Positions 17,604 through 25,997 of a DNA stretch of 64,000 nucleotides are shown here, piece after piece (the first letter of the stretch is position 1; every line of letters starts with the position of its first letter). A model generated the notes under the pieces. That model searched no databases. It saw only the letters and a program-made list of their open reading frames with translations, and was not told where the DNA came from. Source of the DNA: Halobellus salinus (GTDB taxonomy: Archaea > Halobacteriota > Halobacteria > Halobacteriales > Haloferacaceae); NCBI RefSeq assembly GCF_014646875.1, contig NZ_BMOC01000007.1, forward strand, positions 80,329-144,328. Direction: 5' to 3'. Made by a program: the position numbers and the translations under genes.

Positions 17604-17849
17604 ATGAGCATCGAACTGTACGCGCTCGACGGCTGTCCGTACTGCGAGGCGGTCCACGACGCCCTCTCGGAACACGGAATCGGGTACGAGACCACCTGGG
17701 TCGAAGGACTCCACTCCGAACGCGACGGGGTCAAGCGCGTGAGCGGCCAGCGCGCGGTCCCCGTGCTGATCGACGGCGACAACGGCGTGACGATGTCCGA
17801 GAGCGAAAACATCCTGACGTACGTCGAGCGTACGCTCGCGGACCGATGA
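17604..17849 (+). CDS. Glutaredoxin-like protein
   Basis: This 81-residue thioredoxin-fold protein has the active site DGCPYCEAVHDAL (C11 and C14), the cis-proline loop QRAVPVLIDGDNG and the end motif MSESENILTYVERT. These match glutaredoxin or the N-terminal domain of glutathione transferases. Haloarchaea use gamma-glutamylcysteine rather than glutathione, so the natural partner is probably that thiol (established for haloarchaea in general). Its stop overlaps the start of the adenosyltransferase gene (ATGA), so the pair is coupled. Confidence 0.9.
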   Translation: MSIELYALDGCPYCEAVHDALSEHGIGYETTWVEGLHSERDGVKRVSGQRAVPVLIDGDNGVTMSESENILTYVERTLADR

Positions 17850-18379
17850 AGATCTACACCGGCCGCGGCGACGAGGGGATGACAGACCTCCGGGACATGT
17901 CCCGAGTGTCGAAGACGAGTGCCCGGATTGAAGCGTACGGGACCGTCGACGAGGCGAACGCGTTGATCGGGACCGCGCGCCCGACGGGCTACAACGACGT
18001 CGACGACACGCTGGAATCGATCCAGAACCAGCTCCACATCGTCCAGGCCGACTTCGCGAACCCGGACCCGGACGAGGACGACCCGGAACTGACGACGGCC
18101 CACGTCGAGACCATAGAAGACGCGATCGACGAGGCCGAGGCGGAGCTCGACCCGCTCACGTCGTTCATCCTCCCCGGCGGCAGCGACGCGGGTGCGACCC
18201 TCCACCACGCCCGCGCGGTGGCCCGTCGAGCGGAGCGCCGCGCGGTCGCACTGGCGGCCGACGAACCCGTGAACGGGGAGGCGATCCGCTATCTCAACCG
18301 GCTCTCGGACGGGCTGTTCGTGTTCGCGCGGCTGGTGAACGCCCGCGACGGGGTGCCCGAGGAGTCGCCGACGTACTGA
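17846..18379 (+). CDS. PduO-type cob(I)alamin adenosyltransferase
   Basis: This 177-residue ATP:cob(I)alamin adenosyltransferase makes coenzyme B12. The N-terminal ATP-binding motif is KIYTGRGDEGMTDL. The conserved IEAYGTVDEANALIG, the salt-bridge/ATP region FILPGGSDAGATLHHARAVA with RRAERRAV, and LNRLSDGLFVFARLVN complete the signature. The enzyme is normally a trimer. It is coupled to the glutaredoxin gene. Likely users of B12 in haloarchaea are methylmalonyl-CoA mutase and ribonucleotide reductase; neither is in this window. Twenty bases after its stop the mobile-element relic begins. Confidence 0.95.
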   Translation: MKIYTGRGDEGMTDLRDMSRVSKTSARIEAYGTVDEANALIGTARPTGYNDVDDTLESIQNQLHIVQADFANPDPDEDDPELTTAHVETIEDAIDEAEAELDPLTSFILPGGSDAGATLHHARAVARRAERRAVALAADEPVNGEAIRYLNRLSDGLFVFARLVNARDGVPEESPTY

Positions 18380-18398
18380 TACTGATTCCTCTCGTCTC

Positions 18399-18716
18399 TT
18401 ACGGAGAATCGAGGAGAAAGCCCCGTGCTTTAGCGCTGTCTCTTACCCACAAATCGAGTTGTTGCCGAGGTCGATTACTTCGGGCAAAATATCGATATCT
18501 GCGGGCGTTATACCGTTATGGACCGATTTTGGCGATCTTGGTTACCCGTGTTCAGTAACCCCCGACTGCCGAGATCACCGCCCGACTCACTCCTTACCTC
18601 GATCTTCTGAGTATAGATTGGGGTCGACAGCGTCTGAAACGTCTGTTTGGAACTTGGTGGACTTATGGGTAAGAGACAGTGCTTTAGCGCGGGGCTTTCT
18701 CCTCGATTCTCCGTAA
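18399..18716. mobile_element. IS200/IS605-like end relic carrying a nested MITE (relic A)
   Basis: Two 27-base arms (18399-18425 and 18690-18716, ending GATTCTCCGTAA) are perfect inverted copies of each other. They are separated by a 10-base TGCTTTAGCG that was duplicated when a 244-bp element inserted. The same arm occurs at 28814-28840 and 56264-56290. At those two sites the other side begins TTGACATCCTCCCC, which I recall as typical of haloarchaeal IS200/IS605-type ends. Here the left side is instead a second copy of the arm, so the relic is rearranged. No transposase reading frame is present. Confidence 0.7.
18436..18679 (+). mobile_element. 244-bp MITE-like element with 10-base target duplication (copy A)
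   Basis: The element starts CTGTCTCTTACCCACAA and ends with the near-complement (ACTTATGGGTAAGAGACAG). It is flanked by direct TGCTTTAGCG copies at 18426-18435 and 18680-18689. It has no coding capacity. The CTGTCTCTTA terminus resembles the outer ends of IS4-superfamily elements, and 10-base duplications are known for the haloarchaeal ISH8 branch, so an IS4-type transposase may have moved it in trans (inference). The right half is clearly similar to the element at 28559-28803 read in reverse. Confidence 0.88.
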
Positions 18717-18777
18717 CGAACGCGTCGCTTCGCTCCCCGGTTCTGTGTAGCCGTTCCGGGATGTGCGTCTCGAACAG

Positions 18778-19383
18778 TCACTCGTCCAGAAACGACTCCC
18801 AGAAGACGTCCGGCAGCTCCTGGTCCGGATTCTTCTCGAGGTAGTCCTGTTTCGTTAGGTTCGCCTCTTCGATGAGTGCGGCTGCCTCGCCAGCCCAGGC
18901 GTAGAACCCGATGAGCGTCTCGCGACGCATCCGTTCGAGGTCGATCGAGTGGTACACCTTGACAACGCCGCCGCCCTCTCGGTTGAGTTCGGACCGTCGG
19001 AGCAGTCCCAACTCGACGAGTTTGTTGAGATACCGCGTGACGGTGCTTCGGTCGTAGCCGAGTTGCTCGGCAACCTCGTTTGCTGACAGTGGCCCTTCAC
19101 CGATAACGCACAGGCAGATGTCCAGTCCCGCTTTCGGGAGGCCGAACGCCTGGAGGAGGACTTGGCGCACATCGGGTGAGTTGACGCTCATCTCTACGTC
19201 CATCACCCGCTCCATCAGTTGGTCGTGACAAGACATCGGCGGGTCGTCGCTTCCAACGACGAGAACGACGTTATCACAACCGGAGACGGTGCATTCGTAG
19301 ATATCGTACCGACCGGAGTTCGGATCGTACTGGACCTCGTCACGCTCGTCGTTGGATCGGGCGCTGTTTTGATCAGACATCAA
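18778..19383 (-). CDS. Winged-helix transcription regulator with an N-terminal cysteine motif
   Basis: This 201-residue protein has a central helix-turn-helix (GPLSANEVAEQLGYDRSTVT then RYLNKLVELGLLRRSE) of the TrmB/MarR kind, followed by a helical C-terminal part. Residues 28-57 (YECTVSGCDNVVLVVGSDD, then PMSCHDQLME) place cysteines at 31, 36 and 52 in a pattern like the desulfoferrodoxin N-terminal metal site. This suggests metal or redox control of DNA binding (inference). It lies next to an insertion relic and is followed upstream by a second small winged-helix gene on the same strand. Confidence 0.8.
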   Translation of the reverse strand: MMSDQNSARSNDERDEVQYDPNSGRYDIYECTVSGCDNVVLVVGSDDPPMSCHDQLMERVMDVEMSVNSPDVRQVLLQAFGLPKAGLDICLCVIGEGPLSANEVAEQLGYDRSTVTRYLNKLVELGLLRRSELNREGGGVVKVYHSIDLERMRRETLIGFYAWAGEAAALIEEANLTKQDYLEKNPDQELPDVFWESFLDE

Positions 19384-19455
19384 CCGGTGAATCCTCCATT
19401 TGTTCGACTGTTAGCCCCCGCGGCGGTAAATACCGGTCCCCCGCGCTGGAGACCG

Positions 19456-19710
19456 TTACGGAGAATCGACAACCACCAGCTCGTCGGTGTCGAGAGCCAG
19501 CAGCTCTTCGCCGGTGATCGTTATCCGCACGCTGCCGTCCGGATACGGTTTGGCCAGTTCGCACGCTGTGAGTCCATCCACGTGGGATTCGACCGTCGGT
19601 TCGTCGGTGTCGAGCGTCGTCGCAAGCGCCTCAAAGGTGGTCGTCTCCCGTCGTGTCGCGTCGGTCGCGGCAGCGAGCTGTTCGAGAACGGAGCGTCTGG
19701 TCACGGACAT
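19456..19710 (-). CDS. Small winged-helix protein
   Basis: This 84-residue protein begins MSVTRRSVLEQLAAATDATR and carries a compact helix-turn-helix (FEALATTLDTDEPTVESHVD then GLTACELAKPYPDGSVRITI) with a beta wing. It looks like a one-domain ArsR/MarR-type DNA-binding protein. Its last four codons and stop are written by TCGATTCTCCGTAA, the same 14 bases that end the mobile-element arms nearby. Target genes are unknown; it is on the same strand as the cysteine-motif regulator, 72 bases upstream of it. Confidence 0.65.
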   Translation of the reverse strand: MSVTRRSVLEQLAAATDATRRETTTFEALATTLDTDEPTVESHVDGLTACELAKPYPDGSVRITITGEELLALDTDELVVVDSP

Positions 19711-20329
19711 CGGTGGTGAGAGGCGTTCCGCGTCGGGAGGCCAGCCACCCGCGTCAGTACCATCGTTGCGCCCCCCGTGTGGTGGTCGCCGCCGGCGGTG
19801 GGTCGAGATGTCGGGAGCGGGGTGTGGATTCCATCGTTTCTCTGGGGGTACTCCTTGACCGTCCGCGGGGGGCGGCCGAAGGAGGCGTCCGGGAGTGGCG
19901 GGCCGGCTGCGGCGGGGGGTGCTCCAGCGCGATACGTGTGAGGCGTGTTCGCGACGGCCTGCGGTGGATTCACCACGGGCGTCGTTCCGCTGATCCTGTC
20001 GGTCTCCTTGCTGTCGTGGGTCCTCGCCACGCCCACTCGCCGTGTCCCGGCGTCAGCCCACGCGGTATCGACACCTGCGGACCGCGACGAGTCCGTCGCG
20101 CCCTCCGGCTCGGGCAGATTGGAAGAGGCAGTCACGAACGTTACCCTGTCTCGTATCGATGATCACCATTATTATCGGTTCCGCGAGCGTGTAACACGGT
20201 TACAACCGCCCTTTCGGGGGAAATCGACACGGCACGTCGTGTGGACCCCGTCCGGGTGGTCGGGTTCGCATTCCGGTGACGGGGTTGCGCCCTACAGAGT
20301 TTTATATCATACCTCATTAATCGGGATGT
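19711..20329. other. Intergenic stretch without a supported gene
   Basis: About 620 bases. Open frames here have poor composition for a halophile (proline/arginine rich) and no recognisable motifs. Only the promoter of the first metallo-beta-lactamase-fold gene near 20300 and an AT-rich patch near 20160-20175 stand out. Confidence 0.6.
20300..20308 (+). promoter_or_regulatory. TATA box of the first MBL-fold gene
   Basis: TTTTATATC is centred about 26 bases before the ATG at 20330, a good leaderless promoter. Confidence 0.65.
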
Positions 20330-21136
20330 ATGCCACGCGAGATCACACGCGGGATTCACTGGATCTACGAGCCGGGCCCGGACAGGACCGAATCGTGGGA
20401 CCTCGACGACCGCAACCCGGGGTGGTACGAACCGGGAGAGGAGGCGTACGTCCCGCAGTGTGCGTACCTCGTCGACGGCGGCGAGGAGACGCTGTTGTTC
20501 GATACGCTCTCGCCCGCGAGTACCGACCAGATCCTCGAGGTCGTCGACGACCTGGTGGGCGACCGGGGGCTGGACTACCTCGCGGTCTCGCACCCGGACG
20601 TGCCCCACGCCGGCAACACGCTGGCGATTCTGGAGGAACACCCGGAGACGACGCTGGTCGCGCCCGCCTACGGCAACGACCACGAGCTCTACCACCTCGA
20701 CGACGGGGTACACGTCGAGGAGGGCGACGAACTCGACCTCGGGACCCGGACCGTGAAGTTCCACGAGGCCATATTCCTCGACTCGCCGGTGTCGGTGTGG
20801 ATGACCGAGACGGAGACCGGGACCCTGTTCCCCGTCGACTGGATGGGCTTCATCCACCTCGACGACGAGCGGCTGACCTTCGTGGACGAGCTCGACGGCG
20901 AGTTCGACCGGAGCCGGCTGGTGGAGTTCCACGGCCGGGTGCTGTTCTGGTACCAGTACATCGACGTCCCGAAGACGAACGCCGAGATCGACGCTCTGAT
21001 CGAGAAGTTCGATCCGGAGATCGTCGCGCCCGCCCACGGGCTCGTCATCCGCAAGGACGCCACAGAGTACATGGCGCTGATGAAGGAGGTGACCCGTGAG
21101 CTTGACAGCCAGGAACGCATCGGGACCCTCGGGTGA
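20330..21136 (+). CDS. Metallo-beta-lactamase-fold protein 1 (flavo-diiron-like)
   Basis: This 268-residue MBL-fold protein is related to the oxygen-binding diiron (ODP) domain of flavodiiron proteins. After CAYLVDGGEETLLFDTLSPA the metal motif reads SHPDVPHAGN (H88, D90, H93), i.e. H-x-D-x-P-H instead of HxHxDH. Later ligand candidates are FPVDWMGFIH and the His in APAHGLVIRK. There is no flavodoxin domain. It could bind iron and act in oxygen, NO or sulfur chemistry (inference). It is followed 36 bases later by a paralogue in the same direction. Confidence 0.85.
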   Translation: MPREITRGIHWIYEPGPDRTESWDLDDRNPGWYEPGEEAYVPQCAYLVDGGEETLLFDTLSPASTDQILEVVDDLVGDRGLDYLAVSHPDVPHAGNTLAILEEHPETTLVAPAYGNDHELYHLDDGVHVEEGDELDLGTRTVKFHEAIFLDSPVSVWMTETETGTLFPVDWMGFIHLDDERLTFVDELDGEFDRSRLVEFHGRVLFWYQYIDVPKTNAEIDALIEKFDPEIVAPAHGLVIRKDATEYMALMKEVTRELDSQERIGTLG

Positions 21137-21172
21137 GCCGATGACGGGGGCTCACACCACGGAGGCGACGGG

Positions 21173-21913
21173 ATGACGGTCCAGGTCGCGCCGAACGTCG
21201 AGTGGATCAACCAGTGTTACGACCACGAGGGGAGCCACGAGCACGTGTCGCTGTACCTCGTCTGCGCCCCTGAGGGGACGGTGCTGATCGACTCCGGCTC
21301 CTTCTACCACCGCGAGGAGATCACCGCCGCCGTCGACGACGCGACCGGCGGCGAGGGGCCGGACGCGATCGTGCTCTCGCACTCGGATTACCCGCACGCG
21401 GCGAACGTCTCCCCGCTCGGCGGCGACACCGACGCGGTGGAACTGGTCGCCTCGTCGGGGTCGCCCGCCCAACAGGGCCTCCCCGACGCCCGGAAGTGCG
21501 ACATCGGCGGCAGCCTCACCGTCCAGGGCCGGAGGTTCAGCTTCATCGACCCGCCGCTGGCCGACCGCTCGCACACCACCTGGATCTACGACCACGGCGA
21601 CGGGGTGTTGTTCACCGCCGACGGGTTCGGGAACTACCACGACCCCGGGCAGTGTGACGCTCTCTCGTGCGACTTCCCGGACGTGACCCCCGCCGAGTCG
21701 GTGTACGCGTACCACCGCGACAACTTGGTGTGGCTCCGGTACGTCGCCCCCGAGAAGGTCGAACGGACCCTCGACGACATCTTCTCCGAGTTCGACGTGA
21801 GCGCGGTCGCGCCGATCCACGGCAACCCGATCGAGGGGTCGGACCTCGACACCTACCGCGACCGACTCGCCGACGCGATGCGCCGGATCGCGGACGAGCA
21901 CGCCGTCGGGTAG
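21173..21913 (+). CDS. Metallo-beta-lactamase-fold protein 2
   Basis: This 246-residue paralogue of the preceding protein begins VEWINQCYDHEGSHEHVSLY, then TVLIDSGSFYH. The metal motif is LSHSDYPHAANVS (H70, D72, H75), the same altered H-x-D-x-P-H pattern as the neighbour. Later come TADGFGNYHDPGQC and the final histidine in APIHGNPIEG. Co-location suggests a heteromer or related substrates. I cannot name the substrate. Confidence 0.83.
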   Translation: MTVQVAPNVEWINQCYDHEGSHEHVSLYLVCAPEGTVLIDSGSFYHREEITAAVDDATGGEGPDAIVLSHSDYPHAANVSPLGGDTDAVELVASSGSPAQQGLPDARKCDIGGSLTVQGRRFSFIDPPLADRSHTTWIYDHGDGVLFTADGFGNYHDPGQCDALSCDFPDVTPAESVYAYHRDNLVWLRYVAPEKVERTLDDIFSEFDVSAVAPIHGNPIEGSDLDTYRDRLADAMRRIADEHAVG

Positions 21914-21949
21914 TCGGACATCGGCGCTTCCCCCGCGGGTACGCTGCCC

Positions 21950-22804
21950 TCACCGGAGCCCGGCAGCTTCTGCCCGCTCGACGACGGTCCGCGCGCGCTC
22001 CACCAGCGGCGGGTCGATCATCTGCCCGTCGACGGTGAACACGCCCTCGTCGGCGTCAGCGGCGCGGTCCTGCCCGTCGAGCACCGCCTCGGCCCACTCG
22101 AGTTGGTCCGGCGTCGGCGTGAACGCGTCGTTGATCACCGGGACCTGGTCGGGGTGGATCGCGAGTTTCCCGTCGAACCCGATGTCGACCGCGAATGCCG
22201 CCTGTTCGCGGAGCCCCTCGAGGTCGCCGATGTCGGTCCAGACGGTGTCGACGGCGTCGACGCCGGCGGCCGCGGCCGCGACCACGGTCCGCTGGCGGGC
22301 GTACAGCGACTCGGTCTTGTCGTCTGTCACCGTCGCCCCAATGTCGGCGGTGAAATCCTGGTCGCCGTAGGCCACCGCGTCGACGCCGGGCGCGGCCGCG
22401 ATCTCCTCGACCGCAACGACGCCCCTGGCCGTCTCGATCAGCGGGACGATGTCGACGCCGTCCGCGCCCAGGTCTGCGAGGTGGTCCGCGAGCGCCTCGA
22501 CCGTCTCGGGGGTGTCGACCTTCGGGAGCGCGATTGCGTCCGGCGGGGTCGACACGGCGCCAACCACCGACTCAACGTCCGTGCGGCCGCGGCGGTCGTA
22601 GGGATTGATCCGGACGCACCGAGCGGGTTCCGTCCCACCCAGGTCGTTGAGCAGTGACTGAACGGTCCCGCGGGCGTCGTCCTTCGCGGCGGGCGCGACG
22701 GCGTCTTCGAGGTCGAAGATCACCGTGTCCGCGTCCGTCCCGACCGCCGTCTCCATCATCCCCCGGTCGTCGCCGGGGCAGTACAGCAGCGACCGTCGAA
22801 CCAT
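21950..22804 (-). CDS. CitE-like HpcH/HpaI lyase
   Basis: This 284-residue TIM-barrel lyase belongs to the CitE family. The opening MVRRSLLYCPGDDRGMMETA, the divalent-metal segment VIFDLEDAVAP, the arginine motif RCVRINPYD, the glutamate in IVPLIETARGVV and GFDGKLAIHPDQV are the family hallmarks. Haloarchaeal homologues include malyl-CoA lyase and malyl-CoA thioesterase enzymes; I cannot choose between these and a methylmalyl- or citramalyl-CoA lyase. The ATG at 22802-22804 is preferred over a GTG nine bases upstream. Confidence 0.88.
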   Translation of the reverse strand: MVRRSLLYCPGDDRGMMETAVGTDADTVIFDLEDAVAPAAKDDARGTVQSLLNDLGGTEPARCVRINPYDRRGRTDVESVVGAVSTPPDAIALPKVDTPETVEALADHLADLGADGVDIVPLIETARGVVAVEEIAAAPGVDAVAYGDQDFTADIGATVTDDKTESLYARQRTVVAAAAAGVDAVDTVWTDIGDLEGLREQAAFAVDIGFDGKLAIHPDQVPVINDAFTPTPDQLEWAEAVLDGQDRAADADEGVFTVDGQMIDPPLVERARTVVERAEAAGLR

Positions 22805-22940
22805 ACCGGCCACTCGATGGGAGGTGGGAAAAGCCCGCGGTTGTCCCCGACCTCCCGGTCGTCGGCGTCTCCCGCGGCGTCCCGATCACCCCTCGACCGC
22901 TTCCGGAACACGTTTCCACGACCGTGCGGACACCAGAGGT

Positions 22941-23702
22941 ATGGCTGGGGGAAGCGACCGGAAGCGGTCCGCGGCGTCCGCGTTCGGTGCCCACGCCGAC
23001 GCGTACCGCGACAGCACGGTCCACCGCGAGGGCGACGATCTCGACCGACTCGCCGCCTGGTGTTCGGGCGCCGACCGCGCGGTCGACGTCGCCACCGGGG
23101 CCGGCCACACCGCGGGTGCGCTCGCTGCGGCGGGTGTCGACCGGGTCATCGCGGCCGATGCCGCCCCGGAGATGGTCGCGACCGCCGCCGCGTCGTTTCC
23201 GCGCGTGGAAGGCGTTGTCGCCGACGCCGAACGGCTGCCGTTCGCCGACGACGCCGTCGACGCCGCGGCGTGTCGGATCGCCGCCCACCACTTCCCCGAC
23301 CCGGTCGCGTTCGTCGCGGCGGTCGCGCGGGTGGTGAAGCCGGGTGGCACGTTCGCCTTCGAGGACAACGTCGCGCCCGAGGACCCCGCACTTGACGAGT
23401 TTCTCAACACCGTCGAACGGCGTCGCGACCCGACACACGTCCGGTCACACACCGTCGCCGACTGGATCGGGTGGCTCGAAGACGCCGGGTTCACCGTCGA
23501 AACGACCACGGTCGTCACGAAGACGCTCGACTACACGGAGTGGCTGGGCAACGTCGACGCGTCGGCGGAGCGCCGCCGGGGTGTCGCGGCCGCGTTCGCA
23601 GACCCGCCGACGGGTGCCGCCGAGGCGTTCTCGATCACTCGCGGCGCCGACGGCGTCGAATCGTTTGCGAACATGAAACTCCTGGCTCGGGCGACCCGGT
23701 GA
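22941..23702 (+). CDS. Class I SAM-dependent methyltransferase
   Basis: This 253-residue protein resembles the UbiE/MenG group of small-molecule methyltransferases. Motif I is AVDVATGAGHTAGALAAAGV, the acidic end of strand 2 is VIAADAAPEMV, motif II is VEGVVADAERLPFADDAVDA and post-II includes ARVVKPGGTFAFEDN. The substrate is unknown. It diverges from the CitE-like gene and converges with the ABC ATPase gene, so it is probably monocistronic. Confidence 0.9.
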   Translation: MAGGSDRKRSAASAFGAHADAYRDSTVHREGDDLDRLAAWCSGADRAVDVATGAGHTAGALAAAGVDRVIAADAAPEMVATAAASFPRVEGVVADAERLPFADDAVDAAACRIAAHHFPDPVAFVAAVARVVKPGGTFAFEDNVAPEDPALDEFLNTVERRRDPTHVRSHTVADWIGWLEDAGFTVETTTVVTKTLDYTEWLGNVDASAERRRGVAAAFADPPTGAAEAFSITRGADGVESFANMKLLARATR

Positions 23703-23711
23703 CCCGCCCGC

Positions 23712-25871
23712 TCAGTCGGTTCCGACCGGCTCGCCGACCCGTCCGGGGTCGTCGCTCGGCGACGTCTCGGCCGGGTGAAAACACGCCGCCCCGTGGTCGC
23801 CCCGACGCCACGCGTCGAGTTCCGGCTCCGATTCGCGGCACCGGTCGGTCGCCTTCGGGCAGCGCGGCGCGAACCGGCACCCGGTCGGGAGGTCTTCGGG
23901 ATCGGACGGTTGGCCGTCGAGCGCGACCCGATCGCGGCTCCCGCGGGGGTCCGTCTCCGGGACGGCCGCGAGCAGCGCCTCCGTATAGGGGTGTTGGGGG
24001 TCAGCCACGACCTGCTCGGTCGGGCCGGTCTCCACGAACCGTCCGAGGTACATGATCGACAGCCGGTCGGCGATCTGAGTGAGACTCGCGAGGTCGTGGG
24101 AGATGTACAGCACACCGATCCCCTCGGTGTTGGCCAGGGTGCGCAGCAGGTTCAACACCTCCGCTTGCAGCGACACGTCGAGCATCGACGCGGGCTCGTC
24201 GCAGATGAGAAAGTCCGGATCGACCGCGAGCGCTCGTGCGATCGCGACCCGCTGGCGCTGGCCGCCCGACAGCTCGTTGGGGTATTTGTCCAGGTGGCGC
24301 TCGGCGGGGGCCATACCGACCCGTTCGAGCGTCTCCCGGACCGCCGCGTCGCGCTCGCCCGACCGGTAGCCGTGGATTGTCAGCGGCTCGGTCACCAACT
24401 GGCCGACGGTGAGCCGAGGGTTCAGCGACTCGTAGGGGTTCTGGAAGACGATCTGGAGCTTCTGTCTGAACGACTGGAGGTTCCCGTCGCGGTAGTACTC
24501 GTGTGGCCGGCCGTCGAACCTGAACCCGCCGCCGGTGGGCTCCTCCAAGAGCGCGAGCGTCTGGCCCAACGTCGACTTCCCACACCCGGACTCGCCGACG
24601 ACGCCCAGGATCTCGCCCCGTCCGACCGACATCGAGACGCCGTCGACCGCGCGCACCGTGGACTCGCTGTCGTCGAACACCTCGCGGACGATCTCGCCGC
24701 GCTGTTCGTACCACCGGGTGAGGCTGTTCGTGAACCCCGTCACCGTCGGGGAGACGCCGCCGAGGGGGATCCGTCCCAGCAGCGACTCCGAGCGCTCGTA
24801 GTGGGTCTGCAACCCGTCGACTTCGAGTAACGCGCCGTCGGCCGTCGACCGGGATCCCTCGGCGCTACCGCCCCACGTCGCGGCGGTCTCGGCCTCTCGA
24901 CGCATCACGGCGGCCCGGTCGGCCTCGTGACACGCGACCCGCTGGCTCCGGTAGGGGAGGGCTTCGAGGTCCGGCGCGACTGTCGCACACTCGTCGGTTG
25001 CGAACGGACACCGGGGCTCGAAGACGCACCCCGTCGGCTCCGACTCCAGGTTCGGCGGGGTTCCGGGGACCGAGATCAGGTCGCCGCCGTCGGCGTCAAC
25101 GGCCGGAAACGCGTTCTTCAGCCCCATCGTGTACGGATTCGTGGGGTTGAGCAGCAGGTGGTCGACGCGGCCCTGCTCCAGCACTGTGCCGCCGTACAGC
25201 ACCGACATCTCGTCGCAGGTCTCCGCGATGACACTCAGGTCGTGGGTTATCAGGAGCAACGAACTGTCGGTCTCCTCCTGGATCTGGAGGATGTTGTCGA
25301 TGATCTTGTCCTGGACGATGACGTCGAGCCCCGTCGTGGGCTCGTCGGCGATGATCAGTTTGGGGTCCAGCGCCAGCGCCATTGCGATCACGACCCGCTG
25401 GCGCATCCCGCCGGAGAACTGGTGTGGGTAGTCGTCGACGCGGTCCTCGTCCAGCCCGACGGTCTCGAACAGTTCCCGTGCCCGCCGGCGTGCGTTCCGC
25501 TCGGAGACCTCGCGGTGGGTCTGGATCGCCTGTCTGATCTGTGCGCCGACGGTCATAACGGGGTCCAAGGCGTCGATCGCGGTCTGTGGGATGAACGCGA
25601 CCTCCTCCCAGAGGAGGTCCTGGCGCTCCGTCGGTGTCAGCGACCGCAGGTCCCGCCCGGCGAACTCGACAGTGCCCGACTCAACCGTCGCGTGGTCGGG
25701 TAACAGCCCGAGAATCGCCTTTGCCGTCGTCGACTTCCCCGAGGCCGACTCGCCGGACAGCGCGTAGTTGACGCCGTCCTCGATGGAAAAGGAGACGCCG
25801 TTGACGCTGTGGAGCGGTCCATCGCGGGTGTCGTACCTGACTCGCAGATCCTCCACACGCAGGAGTGTCAT
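23712..25871 (-). CDS. Fused dipeptide/oligopeptide ABC ATPase (DppD-DppF type)
   Basis: This 719-residue protein joins two peptide-transporter ATPases. The first half has Walker A GESASGKST, signature SGGMRQR and Walker B LIIADEPTTGLD. The second half has GESGCGKST, SGGQRQR and FLICDEPASMLD. Each half ends with the cysteine motif of oligopeptide transporters (PTGCVFEPRCPFA and PTGCRFAPRCPKA), which in some members holds an Fe-S cluster. The protein should energise import of peptides, nickel or related solutes. The membrane proteins and binding protein that normally share the operon are not next to it. The ATG at 25869-25871 was chosen at MTLLRVEDLRVRY. Confidence 0.93.
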   Translation of the reverse strand: MTLLRVEDLRVRYDTRDGPLHSVNGVSFSIEDGVNYALSGESASGKSTTAKAILGLLPDHATVESGTVEFAGRDLRSLTPTERQDLLWEEVAFIPQTAIDALDPVMTVGAQIRQAIQTHREVSERNARRRARELFETVGLDEDRVDDYPHQFSGGMRQRVVIAMALALDPKLIIADEPTTGLDVIVQDKIIDNILQIQEETDSSLLLITHDLSVIAETCDEMSVLYGGTVLEQGRVDHLLLNPTNPYTMGLKNAFPAVDADGGDLISVPGTPPNLESEPTGCVFEPRCPFATDECATVAPDLEALPYRSQRVACHEADRAAVMRREAETAATWGGSAEGSRSTADGALLEVDGLQTHYERSESLLGRIPLGGVSPTVTGFTNSLTRWYEQRGEIVREVFDDSESTVRAVDGVSMSVGRGEILGVVGESGCGKSTLGQTLALLEEPTGGGFRFDGRPHEYYRDGNLQSFRQKLQIVFQNPYESLNPRLTVGQLVTEPLTIHGYRSGERDAAVRETLERVGMAPAERHLDKYPNELSGGQRQRVAIARALAVDPDFLICDEPASMLDVSLQAEVLNLLRTLANTEGIGVLYISHDLASLTQIADRLSIMYLGRFVETGPTEQVVADPQHPYTEALLAAVPETDPRGSRDRVALDGQPSDPEDLPTGCRFAPRCPKATDRCRESEPELDAWRRGDHGAACFHPAETSPSDDPGRVGEPVGTD

Positions 25872-25907
25872 CCCCGCCCCTCCGGGGGCGACGACGGAGG
25901 GACGGCC

Positions 25908-25997
25908 GGTCGTGAACGGTGGGTGTCGGCCACCCCAGGTCGTGAACGGTGGGTGTCGGCCACCCCAGGTCGTGAACGGTGAGTGTCGGCCACCCCA
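25908..25997. repeat. Three tandem 30-base repeats upstream of the ABC ATPase gene
   Basis: Three direct units (25908-25937, 25938-25967, 25968-25997) begin GGTCGTGAACGGTG and end GTGTCGGCCACCCC; the third differs at one base. They end 37 bases before the ABC ATPase ATG, in its 5' region. The repeat could be a regulatory binding array or simple slippage. There are no spacers, so it is not a CRISPR. The remaining spacer to the MFS gene (to 26195) holds no gene. Confidence 0.93.

Noticed and set aside
19701..20135. Minus-strand open frame of 144 codons in the spacer before the MBL genes
   Set aside because: Proline/arginine/threonine-rich without predicted fold or conserved motif; it overlaps the start of the small regulator gene on the same strand.
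25908..25997. CRISPR array
   Set aside because: The three 30-base units are directly adjacent with no spacers and no cas genes are present.
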